Part shown: piece by piece, positions 7,644 through 17,567 of the stretch
Layout: each line of letters begins with the position of its first letter
Position numbering within the stretch: position 1 is the stretch's first letter
Assembly: GCF_014203275.1 (NCBI RefSeq)
Contig: NZ_JACHIP010000004.1
Span: 558,001-622,000, forward strand
Direction of reading: 5' to 3'
DNA: 64,000 bases
From: Granulicella aggregans
GTDB taxonomy: Bacteria; Acidobacteriota; Terriglobia; Terriglobales; Acidobacteriaceae
The notes under the pieces: generated by a model
Seen by the model: only the letters and a program-made list of their open reading frames with translations
Databases searched by the model: none
Told to the model about the DNA's origin: nothing
Made by a program: the position numbers and the translations under genes

Positions 7644-10514
7644 TTACTGCCTGAATGCTGGATCGGTCTCCGCGCCGGCCCGGGGCTTCCAATCGAGCGA
7701 GTAATACTGGCCGCGGTCGCGGGCCCAGGGATCAAAGGCGTTGACGACGGGATCAAGCTCGTTCTTCAGCTCGGGAATATTCCGGAGGAGGACTCGCTTC
7801 AGCGGAGATACAGGCTGACGATAGCCGTTTGGTGTGCCCTTCTCCATCTGCTCTGGTCCGGGCCCGTTATGGTTGACCCAGTCGACACCCATCTGGGTGT
7901 AGAACTCTGGCCGGAAGCTCGAGGTAAAGAAGCGGTCGCTGAATAAGCGCCGCGAAGCATTGAGGATAAAGACAACGAACTGCGTCTCAGAGATGGCAAA
8001 GCCGTGTGGCCGGGTCGACTCCGCAAGATAGCCGACGACCGTATCCACGTCCTCGATATTGTCGACCACCGAGCCATTCGGGTGGCCGAGGCAATCGTTG
8101 ATTGGCGTTCTGTCATCGTTCACCTGCGCGTCGGTGATGATCTTCGAGCTGTCGCAGACATGCGTGCCGTAGACTTGCCGGAGCTCGCTGACGATCTCCT
8201 GCTGCGATTTGTATGCGGCCGAAGAGGAGTCGAGATGCTTGTCCACGAAATCGTCATAGCTTGTGAGCTGCCGCAGACCGTATTGCCGCCGAAACTCGTT
8301 GAATCGAGGTACACCGTGCTCGCGGTCGCGAATGAGATCCAGTGCCGCCAGGTCGATCTTCTGGGTTGAGGAATCGAGCCGGGGCAACAGGATGTTCTGC
8401 ATGAACTGCGGATGATTATGGAGGGTCAACAGCCCAAGCCGCTGACGCCCCATGGAGAGTCCCCAGTTTGCCATGCCGCCCGTTCGGATCGCTTCCGCGG
8501 AACGGCCTTCGAATGTCGAGATGACAGAGATCTTTTCAGTGACGCGATTCGGGTCTTTGTTGAGATCGCGAAATTCGATCAGGTCGGGCACTAAGGGGTG
8601 CAGGCGGTATACCGAGACAAACTCTTCGGGGAAATTGAACGGCGATCCAAAGTGATTGACACCGCCATTGATGCTCTCGGGCCTGGTGATGTCATATCCC
8701 CTTGCGGTGCTTCCCAGGCCGAAGATACCCGGGCCGGACGAAAACACGGAGTACCACTTTGTCGCGGCGTTCCCGCTTGTCGAGGTGCCGAAGCCCTTGG
8801 TCACCACGTTTCGGAGAGCGTCGGAGACGAGCGGGTCTCCGGTCCCCAGCAGGCCGTTCCAATTGGCGTTCATGCCTTTGTAGAGAGGGTCGTTGTAGAG
8901 AAGCTGCGGCGTCCATTCAATGGTATGAATCTTGGCGATCTCCGCCGAGACCACAAGGCGCGCTGCCGCATACAACTCGTCCGGCGTTACATCTCTGTAT
9001 CGAATCACTTGCTCTGGATTGGATGGATTACGCAGACCTGAATCATTGCCAGGTGTAAGAGCGGCCTGCCTGCGGAACGCGGTAACGAAGGAGTTATGCT
9101 CGCGGACGAACAGATTGTGGAGAAAGCTCATACCAATCGTGAAGTTGTCCGGGAAGCCTACGGCCTCCTGTCCGGCCCACTGCGGCTGTTGAGGATCTCC
9201 AGGTTGAAGCAGTGGCAGATAGCCGCTTGTGACCGGATCGCCGGTTGCTCCGGGCAGGTGCTCCTGCAGAAGCTTTGCCAGATCAGCCGGATCGCGTTTC
9301 ACTCGCTTTACGGAGGTCTCATCGTAGCCGTAGATCTGTGACGCATCCCACCACGCGGTATTTGTGTTGGCAAATGTTTTAGGAGCTCGCGCCATATACG
9401 TCTTGCCGTTTGCGGTGAAGGTCTCCGGCATAGAGTCCTGCTGGACAAAGGTGCGATCGACGCGATCGTTCGGGCGGCAGCCGTATTGAGCCACCTCCTC
9501 ACTTGTAAGGGGGACTTCCTTCCCGTTTACGAGCTTGGTGTTGCACCCTACATCCATGTACTCGGTTGCGTTGTGGCCCTCCTCCATGTGAGAGAACCAG
9601 TCGTGCGTCATGAACTGAATCCAGTAGGCCGCGAGCACATTGAAGAAAGGGGCCTTCTGGTAGTCGCAGTCAGCCGTTGCGGCGTTATCCTGCAGGCCGA
9701 ATCCAGCGCTGCAATTGTTGCCGGAGGTTTGCGTTCGGGTGAAGAGAGTTCGGCTGATCACCTGCGGATCAGGGGACAGCAAGCCGATGCGGCCACCATG
9801 CCGATTCGCCGTGAGTTGAGTGATCCCAAGATCTGGAAATGAAGTCTCAAACTCTACATTTCGAGCAAAGGGTGTGCCCACCGATCCCATGAGCGGATTT
9901 ACCACGTCGTTGCAGATGCCGGTGAGATTCCGTCCGCGAACGAGGTCCCCTCTGCAGACCTGGGTTCCGACTCCGCCAACTGCAGCATAACTTGGATTTG
10001 TAGACGGCAGGCGCATCGATGGCCACGTCTTCAGCGCGGGCCCATCGATGTTGGCGCGGCCAGCCACGTAATCTTTGTAGGTTTCAGAGTTGTCGAAGAG
10101 GTTGAACTTGATCAGCTCGACACGCTCAAATTCGAGATCGAGCAAGGCGCCTGAGACTCCGCGAAGAGCTGGTACCTTCGGGGTGATAAAGCCGGTCGGC
10201 AGTGATGCCATATCGCCCGTGCCCCAGTAGTTGGTCCAATCGACCCACGGCGTCATGCGAAACATCTCGCTGCGTACGCCGCCTCGGCACAAGGCGTTTT
10301 CATCACTGACCTTAGCGAGGAACCGCAAGTCGCGAGTGGTCGCGATGGGCCGGATACCTTGCGTGACAGCCTTGGCGCAGGCACCCAGCGCTTCGAACTC
10401 TTCTCGCTTCGTATTCGGTGCGGCGGGAGTTTGAGCGGAGCCAACGGCTGAAGAGGCAAGAGACAACACAGCCAGGGCGACGCTCAGAGTGGCGGGGTTG
10501 AGGTGCTTTCTCAT
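7644..10514 (-). CDS. Secreted animal-type haem peroxidase with cyclooxygenase-like active site
   Basis: A 956-residue exported protein with a signal peptide (to about residue 28) and a large animal haem peroxidase domain. The distal histidine is seen in QFMTHDWF (His304), the family motif LFVREHN at 470-474, the proximal histidine in VYRLHPLVPD (His639) and the family helix LAALDLIRDREHGVPRFNEFRR near residue 730. Tyr636 lies three residues before the proximal histidine, as in cyclooxygenases (Tyr385/His388) and plant alpha-dioxygenases, where this tyrosine forms the radical that oxygenates fatty acids. Myeloperoxidase-like enzymes lack it. This favours a fatty-acid oxygenase over a halide peroxidase, but that is inference. 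Length is well above the core domain; the first 280 residues are not recognised. Confidence 0.88.
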   Translation of the reverse strand: MRKHLNPATLSVALAVLSLASSAVGSAQTPAAPNTKREEFEALGACAKAVTQGIRPIATTRDLRFLAKVSDENALCRGGVRSEMFRMTPWVDWTNYWGTGDMASLPTGFITPKVPALRGVSGALLDLEFERVELIKFNLFDNSETYKDYVAGRANIDGPALKTWPSMRLPSTNPSYAAVGGVGTQVCRGDLVRGRNLTGICNDVVNPLMGSVGTPFARNVEFETSFPDLGITQLTANRHGGRIGLLSPDPQVISRTLFTRTQTSGNNCSAGFGLQDNAATADCDYQKAPFFNVLAAYWIQFMTHDWFSHMEEGHNATEYMDVGCNTKLVNGKEVPLTSEEVAQYGCRPNDRVDRTFVQQDSMPETFTANGKTYMARAPKTFANTNTAWWDASQIYGYDETSVKRVKRDPADLAKLLQEHLPGATGDPVTSGYLPLLQPGDPQQPQWAGQEAVGFPDNFTIGMSFLHNLFVREHNSFVTAFRRQAALTPGNDSGLRNPSNPEQVIRYRDVTPDELYAAARLVVSAEIAKIHTIEWTPQLLYNDPLYKGMNANWNGLLGTGDPLVSDALRNVVTKGFGTSTSGNAATKWYSVFSSGPGIFGLGSTARGYDITRPESINGGVNHFGSPFNFPEEFVSVYRLHPLVPDLIEFRDLNKDPNRVTEKISVISTFEGRSAEAIRTGGMANWGLSMGRQRLGLLTLHNHPQFMQNILLPRLDSSTQKIDLAALDLIRDREHGVPRFNEFRRQYGLRQLTSYDDFVDKHLDSSSAAYKSQQEIVSELRQVYGTHVCDSSKIITDAQVNDDRTPINDCLGHPNGSVVDNIEDVDTVVGYLAESTRPHGFAISETQFVVFILNASRRLFSDRFFTSSFRPEFYTQMGVDWVNHNGPGPEQMEKGTPNGYRQPVSPLKRVLLRNIPELKNELDPVVNAFDPWARDRGQYYSLDWKPRAGAETDPAFRQ

Positions 10515-10611
10515 AGGCCACGAGATTTCACCTTTTTGAACTTCTAGTCAAGGCAATTTTGTCGTGACGATGACCATTTGCCGCGTGGCTTTTATGTCAG
10601 TACGCGACCAA

Positions 10612-11406
<795 letters not shown>

Positions 11407-13632
11407 CTACTTCATCTCAACTGTCTTTGTCAGTTCGAGCGAGGCAGATGATCCGCCGACGCGCATCGTGTACTCGCCCGGAAGCAGCTTCCATTTGTCG
11501 CCTGCCTCGTCGTACACCGAGAGGTACTTCGGATCGATAGCGACTGAAACGGTCTTCCTCTCACCAGCCTTCAGCGCAACGCGACTCCATCCCACCAGCC
11601 GCTTCGGCGGCTCGCCCGAGCCTTCCGGCAGCGAAGCGTAAACCTGCGCGATCTCCACGCCGTCGCGGCTTCCCGTGTTTTGGACTGTGAACTTCACTGA
11701 AGGCTCGCCACCCTTCTTCACCTCAAGCGCAGAGTACGCATACGTCGTATACGAAAGTCCGAAGCCAAAGGGAAAGAGGACCGGCTTCTTCTCCGCGTCG
11801 TACCACTTGTAGCCGACCTTCAGGTCTTCGTCGTAGTGAACGGAGAAGGTCGGCTTGGCGGTGCCGGACTTCATCACGGCCTCGCGGCCCTGCGCTCCGG
11901 GAGGGGGAACGACGAGCTGCGGATGCGGCAAGTCAGCCTCCGATACGGGGAAGGTCATGGGAAGCTTGGCGCTCGGGTTCACATCGCCGAAGAGGATGTT
12001 CGCCACGGCGTCCGCGCCCTTGCTGCCCGCGTACCAGGCCTCGACGATTCCACTGACCTTGTCCGCCCACGGCATCGTGACCGCCGTCCCTGTCTCCAGT
12101 ACAACAATCGTCTTCGGATTCGCCGCTGCGACTGCTGCGATCAGCTTGTCCTGGTTGTCCTCAAGCGACAGCGTCGGCAGGTCCATTCCTTCGCTCGTCC
12201 ATTGATAGGCAAAGACAATGGCGATGTCAGAACTCTTCGCCAGCTTAGCCGCTGCTGCAATGTCCTCGCCTGAAGCGTACTTCGTAGTAATCGTCTTGCC
12301 CTTGGTCTCAATCGCCTTCAGCGGCGACGTTGGGAACCAGATGTGCTCCTGCCACTTGCCCGGCATCCGTCCGGGAGGGTCAACCTGCGCCGAGCCACCG
12401 CCCGAGATCATTCCCATATCCGCATTCTTGCCGATGATCGCAATCGTCTGTGTCTTCGCGGCATCGAGCGGAAGCACGGCGTCCTTATTCTTCAGCAGAA
12501 CGGTACTGGCTTCGGCGATGTGCCGCGAGGTTTCCCATCCGCCTTCGATGTCCGGAACGCTCTTCTTCGTGGGGAAGTCGACGATCCCGCTGAGGAACTC
12601 GCTGCGTAGGATGCGGTGAACGTGCTCGTCGAGCGCTGCCTGAGAGATCTTCCCGCCCTCGACGGCCTCCTTGAACTTCGGCCCGAAGAACTCTTCGAGG
12701 GGCTCCTCGTTGTCGAGGCCGGCCTCGGACGCCTTGATGGTGCTATGTGTTCCGCCCCAGTCCGAGACGACGAAGCCTTTGAAGCCCCAGTCCTTGCGAA
12801 GGACTTCGGTCAGCAGGTACTTGTTCTCGCAGGCGAAGTCGCCGTTCACTGCGTTGTAGGAGCACATCACGGCAGCCGGATCACCAACCTGGATTCCAAT
12901 TTCGAACGCCAATAAGTCGCTCTCGCGCATGGCGCGCTTGGAGATGATGGAATCGACCTCGTTGCGTCCGCTCTCCTGGTCGTTGACGGCGTAGTGCTTG
13001 ATGTCGCCGATGACGTGTTGTGCCTGCTCGCACTTGATGCGGTTTCCGACCAGCGTTCCGGCGAGAATGGGGTCTTCGCCCAGGTACTCAAAGGTGCGGC
13101 CATTGCGCGGATCGCGGGTGACGTTGGTTCCGCCGCCGAGCGTCATGTTGTAGCCCTGGTTGCGGAGCTCGCGTCCAATCAGTGCTCCGTAGTCGCAGGC
13201 TGCATGGACATCCCAGCTTGCCGCCGATGCGACGGGTGAGGGTAACGCCGTCGAGTAGCGGCCATTTTCGCCGCTGCTGCGAACGCCGTAGGCCGCATCG
13301 CTCATCTGGATGATCGGGATGCCAAGCCGTTCCACGCCAAAGACGAAGCCTGCACCACCATTGCTCAGATACGCATACGGAGACTTCGGCCCGGGCCATC
13401 CCGGCATCGAGTTGCCATGCAACAAGGCGATCTTCTCGTCCAGCGTCATCTGCTTCAGGACGAGATCCGCGCGCTCATCGGGCGAGAGGCTGGTTTTCAT
13501 CCACGGCCGATCGGTGACAGGCTTTGCAGTGTCTGCTCCATGCATGACGTGTTGCGCCATCGCAGCCGGGGCAGCCGCTAGAACTGCTGCAAAGACGACA
13601 CCTGAAGACAAACTCTTGATCTGCTGAAGCAT
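11407..13632 (-). CDS. Secreted glycoside hydrolase family 3 (beta-glucosidase-like)
   Basis: About 741 residues from the ATG at 13632, which starts a clear signal peptide (MLQQIKSLSSGVVFAAVLAAA); the longer open frame adds an unlikely leader. The N-terminal TIM barrel carries the nucleophile aspartate in FVVSDWGGTHS. The (alpha/beta)6 domain with IAIIGKNAD and a C-terminal fibronectin III-like domain (KRLVGWSRVALKAGERKTVSV) complete the beta-glucosidase/beta-xylosidase three-domain layout. It is the first gene of a two-gene operon with the SDR. A possible LacI-type palindrome lies 109 bases upstream of the start. Confidence 0.95.
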   Translation of the reverse strand: MLQQIKSLSSGVVFAAVLAAAPAAMAQHVMHGADTAKPVTDRPWMKTSLSPDERADLVLKQMTLDEKIALLHGNSMPGWPGPKSPYAYLSNGGAGFVFGVERLGIPIIQMSDAAYGVRSSGENGRYSTALPSPVASAASWDVHAACDYGALIGRELRNQGYNMTLGGGTNVTRDPRNGRTFEYLGEDPILAGTLVGNRIKCEQAQHVIGDIKHYAVNDQESGRNEVDSIISKRAMRESDLLAFEIGIQVGDPAAVMCSYNAVNGDFACENKYLLTEVLRKDWGFKGFVVSDWGGTHSTIKASEAGLDNEEPLEEFFGPKFKEAVEGGKISQAALDEHVHRILRSEFLSGIVDFPTKKSVPDIEGGWETSRHIAEASTVLLKNKDAVLPLDAAKTQTIAIIGKNADMGMISGGGSAQVDPPGRMPGKWQEHIWFPTSPLKAIETKGKTITTKYASGEDIAAAAKLAKSSDIAIVFAYQWTSEGMDLPTLSLEDNQDKLIAAVAAANPKTIVVLETGTAVTMPWADKVSGIVEAWYAGSKGADAVANILFGDVNPSAKLPMTFPVSEADLPHPQLVVPPPGAQGREAVMKSGTAKPTFSVHYDEDLKVGYKWYDAEKKPVLFPFGFGLSYTTYAYSALEVKKGGEPSVKFTVQNTGSRDGVEIAQVYASLPEGSGEPPKRLVGWSRVALKAGERKTVSVAIDPKYLSVYDEAGDKWKLLPGEYTMRVGGSSASLELTKTVEMK

Positions 13633-13740
13633 AGACTGGACTCTCCGGGTATTCCTACAAGCAAGGGGTTCACCGCTAAGGATAGCGAGCTGCGGGCCAG
13701 GCGTAACGTGCCCACTTCCCGGCAATCAAAAAATACCTGC

Positions 13741-13753
13741 TAAAACCGTTTAA
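13741..13753. promoter_or_regulatory. Candidate LacI-type operator upstream of the GH3-SDR operon
   Basis: TAAAAC-C-GTTTAA is a near-perfect odd palindrome (AAAC/GTTT core) in the divergent intergenic region. It resembles operators of LacI-family sugar repressors and the AAACGTTT before the epimerase. No regulator gene is present in this window. Confidence 0.35.
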
Positions 13754-13868
13754 GTCACGGCAGCGGGCTCCCGGCGCAGCATTTTGCAGATCTTCTCAAG
13801 AACTGGTGGTGCCGGCGAGGACGCACTTCTCTTGCCCGCGCCGACCGGCAGGCGTAGCCTCAAAAGAT

Positions 13869-14591
13869 ATGCGTGAAACCTGTCACCGATGCGGCGGCGA
13901 TCTGCCGGACTTTGAAGCCGCCGGCGATATGCGGTCTCCCTTCTGTCCGCACTGTGGCGCGCCGCAACTCCTCCTCTCCGATTACTCCGAGCCGCTCTCG
14001 ACCGGGCTCGAGTCGACCGATGCTTCTGGCGCTCCTTCGACGGGCACGCTTCCGCCTCCCCGGCCCAACCGTATCGACTGGCCGATGGCGCTTCGCGGGG
14101 CGATCTTTGTCTCGCTCGTGGCTGCGGCTCTCAGCCTTCTTGCCGCGGGATTGCCGAACTTTACGGTGATTGGTTCGGTCTGGGTGGTCAGCGCGTCTCT
14201 CACCACGCTTGCGCTCTACCAGCGTCGCCGTCCACTTGCCGCGATGAATGCCGGTGTCGGTGCCAGGATCGGTCTCCTGGTCGGCATCATGCTGGTTTCG
14301 ATCCTTGCGGTGACACTCTCCGCCGGTCTTTGCATCGCCCGCTTCAAACTTGGCGCGATGGCGGACTTCGACGCAAAGATGGCGCTAGGGATGAAGGCGC
14401 AGGTCGATCAGTTCGCAGCGACCGGATCCATCCCTGCGGAAAAACTCGCCTTCTTCAATTCGCCTCAGTTCCGCACAGGTTGCATGCTGTTTTCGTTCTG
14501 GGTGATCCTCTTTGCGGTTCTGCTCATCTCGGTCTTTGGTGGAGCTGTCGGAGGCCTCTTGCGCACCCGTCGCATCAGCCGAAAGGCCTGA
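13869..14591 (+). CDS. Zinc-ribbon membrane protein of unknown function
   Basis: A 240-residue protein that begins with a zinc ribbon (CHRCGG and CPHCGAP, two CxxC pairs) and has about four hydrophobic segments: ALRGAIFVSLVAAALSLLA, FTVIGSVWVVSASLTTLAL, IGLLVGIMLVSILAVTLSA and MLFSFWVILFAVLLISVFGG. The ATG at 13869 places the ribbon at the very start; the open frame extends upstream to 13806 without support. Similar DUF4013-less zinc-ribbon membrane proteins are common in Acidobacteriota, but no function can be named. It ends 37 bases before pyrR and may be the first gene of that transcript. Confidence 0.75.
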   Translation: MRETCHRCGGDLPDFEAAGDMRSPFCPHCGAPQLLLSDYSEPLSTGLESTDASGAPSTGTLPPPRPNRIDWPMALRGAIFVSLVAAALSLLAAGLPNFTVIGSVWVVSASLTTLALYQRRRPLAAMNAGVGARIGLLVGIMLVSILAVTLSAGLCIARFKLGAMADFDAKMALGMKAQVDQFAATGSIPAEKLAFFNSPQFRTGCMLFSFWVILFAVLLISVFGGAVGGLLRTRRISRKA

Positions 14592-14628
14592 ACCCATCCT
14601 GCACCTGCTATCATTTGGCGAGTCTTTT

Positions 14629-15222
14629 ATGAGCGAAATCACCGAAGAAATCAAGTCGAAGCCCAAGCCAAAACTCCGCGAAAAAGGGCGTCTCATGTCG
14701 TCGTCCGAAATCGAACGCACCCTGGTTCGTCTTGCCCATGAGATTGTCGAAAAGAATAACGGATCGGCCAATGTTGGTCTCGTCGGCATCAAGCGCCGCG
14801 GCGTTCCGCTCGCCCAGCGCCTTGGCGCTCTCATCTCGAAGATCGAGAAGCAGCCGGTCGATATCGGCACACTCGACATCAGCTTCTACCGTGACGACCT
14901 CTCGACCGCCGGCACCCGCCCCATCGTCACCCCCGGTGCCATCGGCTTCGACGTCACCGGCCGGGACATCGTCCTGATGGACGACGTTCTCTACACCGGT
15001 CGCACCATTCGGGCGGCACTCGATGCGCTCTTCGACCACGGCCGCCCCAAGAGTGTTCAACTCCTAGTCCTCATCGACCGTGGACACCGCGAACTCCCCA
15101 TCCAGGCTACGTTCACCGGTCGCACGATTCCCACCTCCAAGCGGGAGATCATCGAGGTCAAGCTCAACGAAGTCGACGGCCAGGAGCAAGTCATCCTGGT
15201 TGAACTTGTGGATCCCGCTTAG
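14629..15222 (+). CDS. pyrR: PyrR bifunctional pyrimidine operon regulator / uracil phosphoribosyltransferase
   Basis: A 197-residue type I phosphoribosyltransferase. The PRPP-binding loop VLMDDVLYTGRTIRAAL and the opening GIKRRGVPLAQRL are diagnostic of PyrR. The ATG at 14629 is chosen over the longer open frame, which runs back into the previous gene. It heads pyrR-pyrB-pyrC. PyrR in Firmicutes binds attenuator RNA when loaded with UMP; I see no attenuator hairpin in the 37 bases before pyrR or the 21 bases before pyrB, so it may act mainly as uracil phosphoribosyltransferase here. Confidence 0.95.
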   Translation: MSEITEEIKSKPKPKLREKGRLMSSSEIERTLVRLAHEIVEKNNGSANVGLVGIKRRGVPLAQRLGALISKIEKQPVDIGTLDISFYRDDLSTAGTRPIVTPGAIGFDVTGRDIVLMDDVLYTGRTIRAALDALFDHGRPKSVQLLVLIDRGHRELPIQATFTGRTIPTSKREIIEVKLNEVDGQEQVILVELVDPA

Positions 15223-15243
15223 CCAACAACTGAGAACGAACAA

Positions 15244-16212
15244 CTGACAACTACGAGCACCATCTCCGCCTTCCACCCCGGCTCGCTGCTTAGCGTCAAC
15301 CATCTCTCAGTTTCTGAAGTTTCTTCCATCCTTGCGGCCACGGCGCGCATTGAAGCCATCTCTGCGGCCGAACGCGCGAAGCTCTTAGCTGGCCGCCGCG
15401 TCGCTCTGCTCTTCTACGAGTCCAGTACCCGTACCCGGACCTCGTTCGAACTTGCCGCCAAGTCTCTCGGAGCGACTACGACGCTGGTGAGCGACAAGTC
15501 CTCCTCCATCGAAAAGGGCGAGTCGCTCAAGGACACCGGCCTCACCCTGCGCGCACTCGGCGCTGAGGCCATCATCCTTCGCCACAACTACAGCGGCGCC
15601 CCGGATCTTCTTGCCCGTATGACCGGTTTGCCCGTGCTCAACGCTGGCGACGGCATGCACGAACATCCTTCGCAGGCTCTGCTCGATCTACGCACCATGC
15701 TGATCCGTCTCGGCCTCGATGCCACATCCGCCAGTGAGACCTGCCTCAAAGGTGTCACCGTCGTTATCACCGGCGACATCCGCCACAGCCGCGTCGCCCG
15801 CTCGAACGCGATGTTGCTGCCGCGTCTCGGAGCTCGCGTGATTCTCTGCGGGCCGAAGCCTCTGCTGCCCGAAGATGCGCTTGGCCTCCATCCAGCTATT
15901 GAGATCGAGCGCGACTTCGATCGCGCGCTCTCGCAGGCGAGCGTAGCGATGATGCTCCGCATTCAGAAGGAACGCCTCGCAGGTCTCTCGCTCGATCTCG
16001 GCGTATACATCGACGGATATCAACTGACCGAGGCTCGCCTCGCCGCTCACGCTCCGAATGCGCTTGTCATGCACCCTGGCCCGATGATCCGCGGCCTGGA
16101 GATCCAGAGCGAGGTCGCCGACGGTCCCAACTCCGCCATCGAAGAGCAGGTGAGTCACGGCCTCGCCATTCGGACGGCGCTGCTCGTGCGAGCGCTGGGA
16201 GTAAAAGCATGA
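15244..16212 (+). CDS. pyrB: Aspartate carbamoyltransferase, start codon non-canonical
   Basis: Catalyses carbamoyl phosphate plus L-aspartate to N-carbamoyl-aspartate, the first committed pyrimidine step. The carbamoyl-phosphate loop ESSTRTRTSFE, HPSQALLD and the ending HPGPMIRGLEI are all present. The first ATG (15487) lies after the STRTR motif and would delete essential residues, so the real start is upstream. The frame is open back to the pyrR stop codon and contains no ATG, GTG or TTG there; CTG at 15244 would give L/M-TTTSTIS-AFHPGSLLSVNHLS and a normal 322-residue protein. ATC at 15262 is another option. The gene overlaps pyrC by ATGA. Confidence 0.9.
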   Translation: MTTTSTISAFHPGSLLSVNHLSVSEVSSILAATARIEAISAAERAKLLAGRRVALLFYESSTRTRTSFELAAKSLGATTTLVSDKSSSIEKGESLKDTGLTLRALGAEAIILRHNYSGAPDLLARMTGLPVLNAGDGMHEHPSQALLDLRTMLIRLGLDATSASETCLKGVTVVITGDIRHSRVARSNAMLLPRLGARVILCGPKPLLPEDALGLHPAIEIERDFDRALSQASVAMMLRIQKERLAGLSLDLGVYIDGYQLTEARLAAHAPNALVMHPGPMIRGLEIQSEVADGPNSAIEEQVSHGLAIRTALLVRALGVKA

Positions 16213-17513
16213 CCGACCTCCTCATTCGCAACGCCCACCTCATCGATCCGGCGTCCGGTCTCGACACACAGAAGGACTTGCTCGTTCGCGATGGCCGCAT
16301 CGCAGCCATCGAACACCCTGGCAGTTTCACCGCACTCGAAGTACAAGACACGATCGACGCCGCTGGCCTTGTTCTTGCCCCCGGCTTCATCGATGTTCAC
16401 GTCCATCTCCGCGAGCCAGGCCAGACCTGGAAGGAGACCATCGCGACCGGCACCCGCGCTGCCGCCGCCGGAGGCTACACCACCGTCGTTGCCATGCCGA
16501 ATACCGTTCCGGTGAATGACACCGTGGAGTCCCTGACCTGGATGCTCGCGCCGGAGCGCAACTCCGCGATCCATCTGCTCGCCATGTCCGCCGCCACGCA
16601 GGGCTCAATGGGCGAACATCTCACGCACTACGAGGCCCTCGCCATCGCCGGGGCTGTGGGCTTCACCGACGACGGCAAGCCTATCCTTGACGACCACGTC
16701 ATGCGAGCCGCGCTGGTCGTCGCCGCCAGGCTTGGTCTGCCTATCTCGCAGCACGCCGAGGACACTCGCCTGACCGGCGGATGCAGCATGAACGCCGGTC
16801 CCGTCGCCTTCCGCCTCGGACTGCGCGGTATGACGGTTGAGGCTGAATCGAACATCGTCGAACGCGACATCGCTCTCCTCCGCGAGATCGAAAGCGATGA
16901 AGGGCTTCGCCCCCACCTCCACGTCCAACACGTCTCGACCGCCAAAGCTCTGTCCGCAATTCGCCAGGCCAAGCAACAGGGGCTTCACGTCAGCTGCGAG
17001 GCGGCACCGCATCACTTCACGCTGACCGATGAAGCTCTCGAAGGCTACAACACGAACGCCAAGATGAACCCGCCTCTCCGCGCCGAAGCTGATCGTCTCG
17101 CCGTGATCGAGGCCATTCTGGACGGCACCGTCGACTGCATCGCCACCGACCACGCCCCCCACGCGGCCCACGAGAAGGAAGTCGAGTTCGAGCGCGCTCC
17201 AAACGGCATCACCGGCATCGAGACGGCGCTGGGACTTGCGTTGCGTGTTCTCCATCGCGAACACGGTCTGCCCGTGGCCCACGTCGTCGCTTTGATGAGC
17301 AACAACCCCGCAAAGATCGTTTGTCTCAAGGATCGTGGCAGTCTGGCAGTGGGGAACTATGCGGATATTGTTCTCTTCGATCCTGCAGTCGAATGGACTT
17401 TCGCTGCAGCTCAATCGCTTTCGAAGTCGAAGAACACTCCTTTTGATCAGTCCCCGATGTTGGGCCGTGTTCATGCGACGATTAGCGAAGGCCGGATCGT
17501 CCATCGCCACTAG
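16209..17513 (+). CDS. pyrC: Dihydroorotase
   Basis: A 434-residue type I dihydroorotase, cyclising carbamoyl-aspartate to dihydroorotate. The metal motif DVHVHLREPGQTWKE, the KxxED-like segment TDDGKPILDD, the histidine ligands in ISQHAEDTRL and LHVQHVSTA, and the aspartate in CIATDHAPHAAHEKEVEF are visible. The ATG overlaps the pyrB stop (ATGA), showing translational coupling. Type I dihydroorotases often form a complex with aspartate carbamoyltransferase, consistent with this fused gene order. Confidence 0.97.
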   Translation: MTDLLIRNAHLIDPASGLDTQKDLLVRDGRIAAIEHPGSFTALEVQDTIDAAGLVLAPGFIDVHVHLREPGQTWKETIATGTRAAAAGGYTTVVAMPNTVPVNDTVESLTWMLAPERNSAIHLLAMSAATQGSMGEHLTHYEALAIAGAVGFTDDGKPILDDHVMRAALVVAARLGLPISQHAEDTRLTGGCSMNAGPVAFRLGLRGMTVEAESNIVERDIALLREIESDEGLRPHLHVQHVSTAKALSAIRQAKQQGLHVSCEAAPHHFTLTDEALEGYNTNAKMNPPLRAEADRLAVIEAILDGTVDCIATDHAPHAAHEKEVEFERAPNGITGIETALGLALRVLHREHGLPVAHVVALMSNNPAKIVCLKDRGSLAVGNYADIVLFDPAVEWTFAAAQSLSKSKNTPFDQSPMLGRVHATISEGRIVHRH

Positions 17514-17567
17514 CCAACCCGCCGCCACTCTTTCCCCTCCAAACAAAAGCAAGAAGGAGAGTGCGCC

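Noticed and set aside
6436..7692. Minus-strand open frame of 418 codons opposite galM
   Set aside because: Low-complexity Val/Gly/Asp-rich translation, antisense to a clear aldose 1-epimerase.
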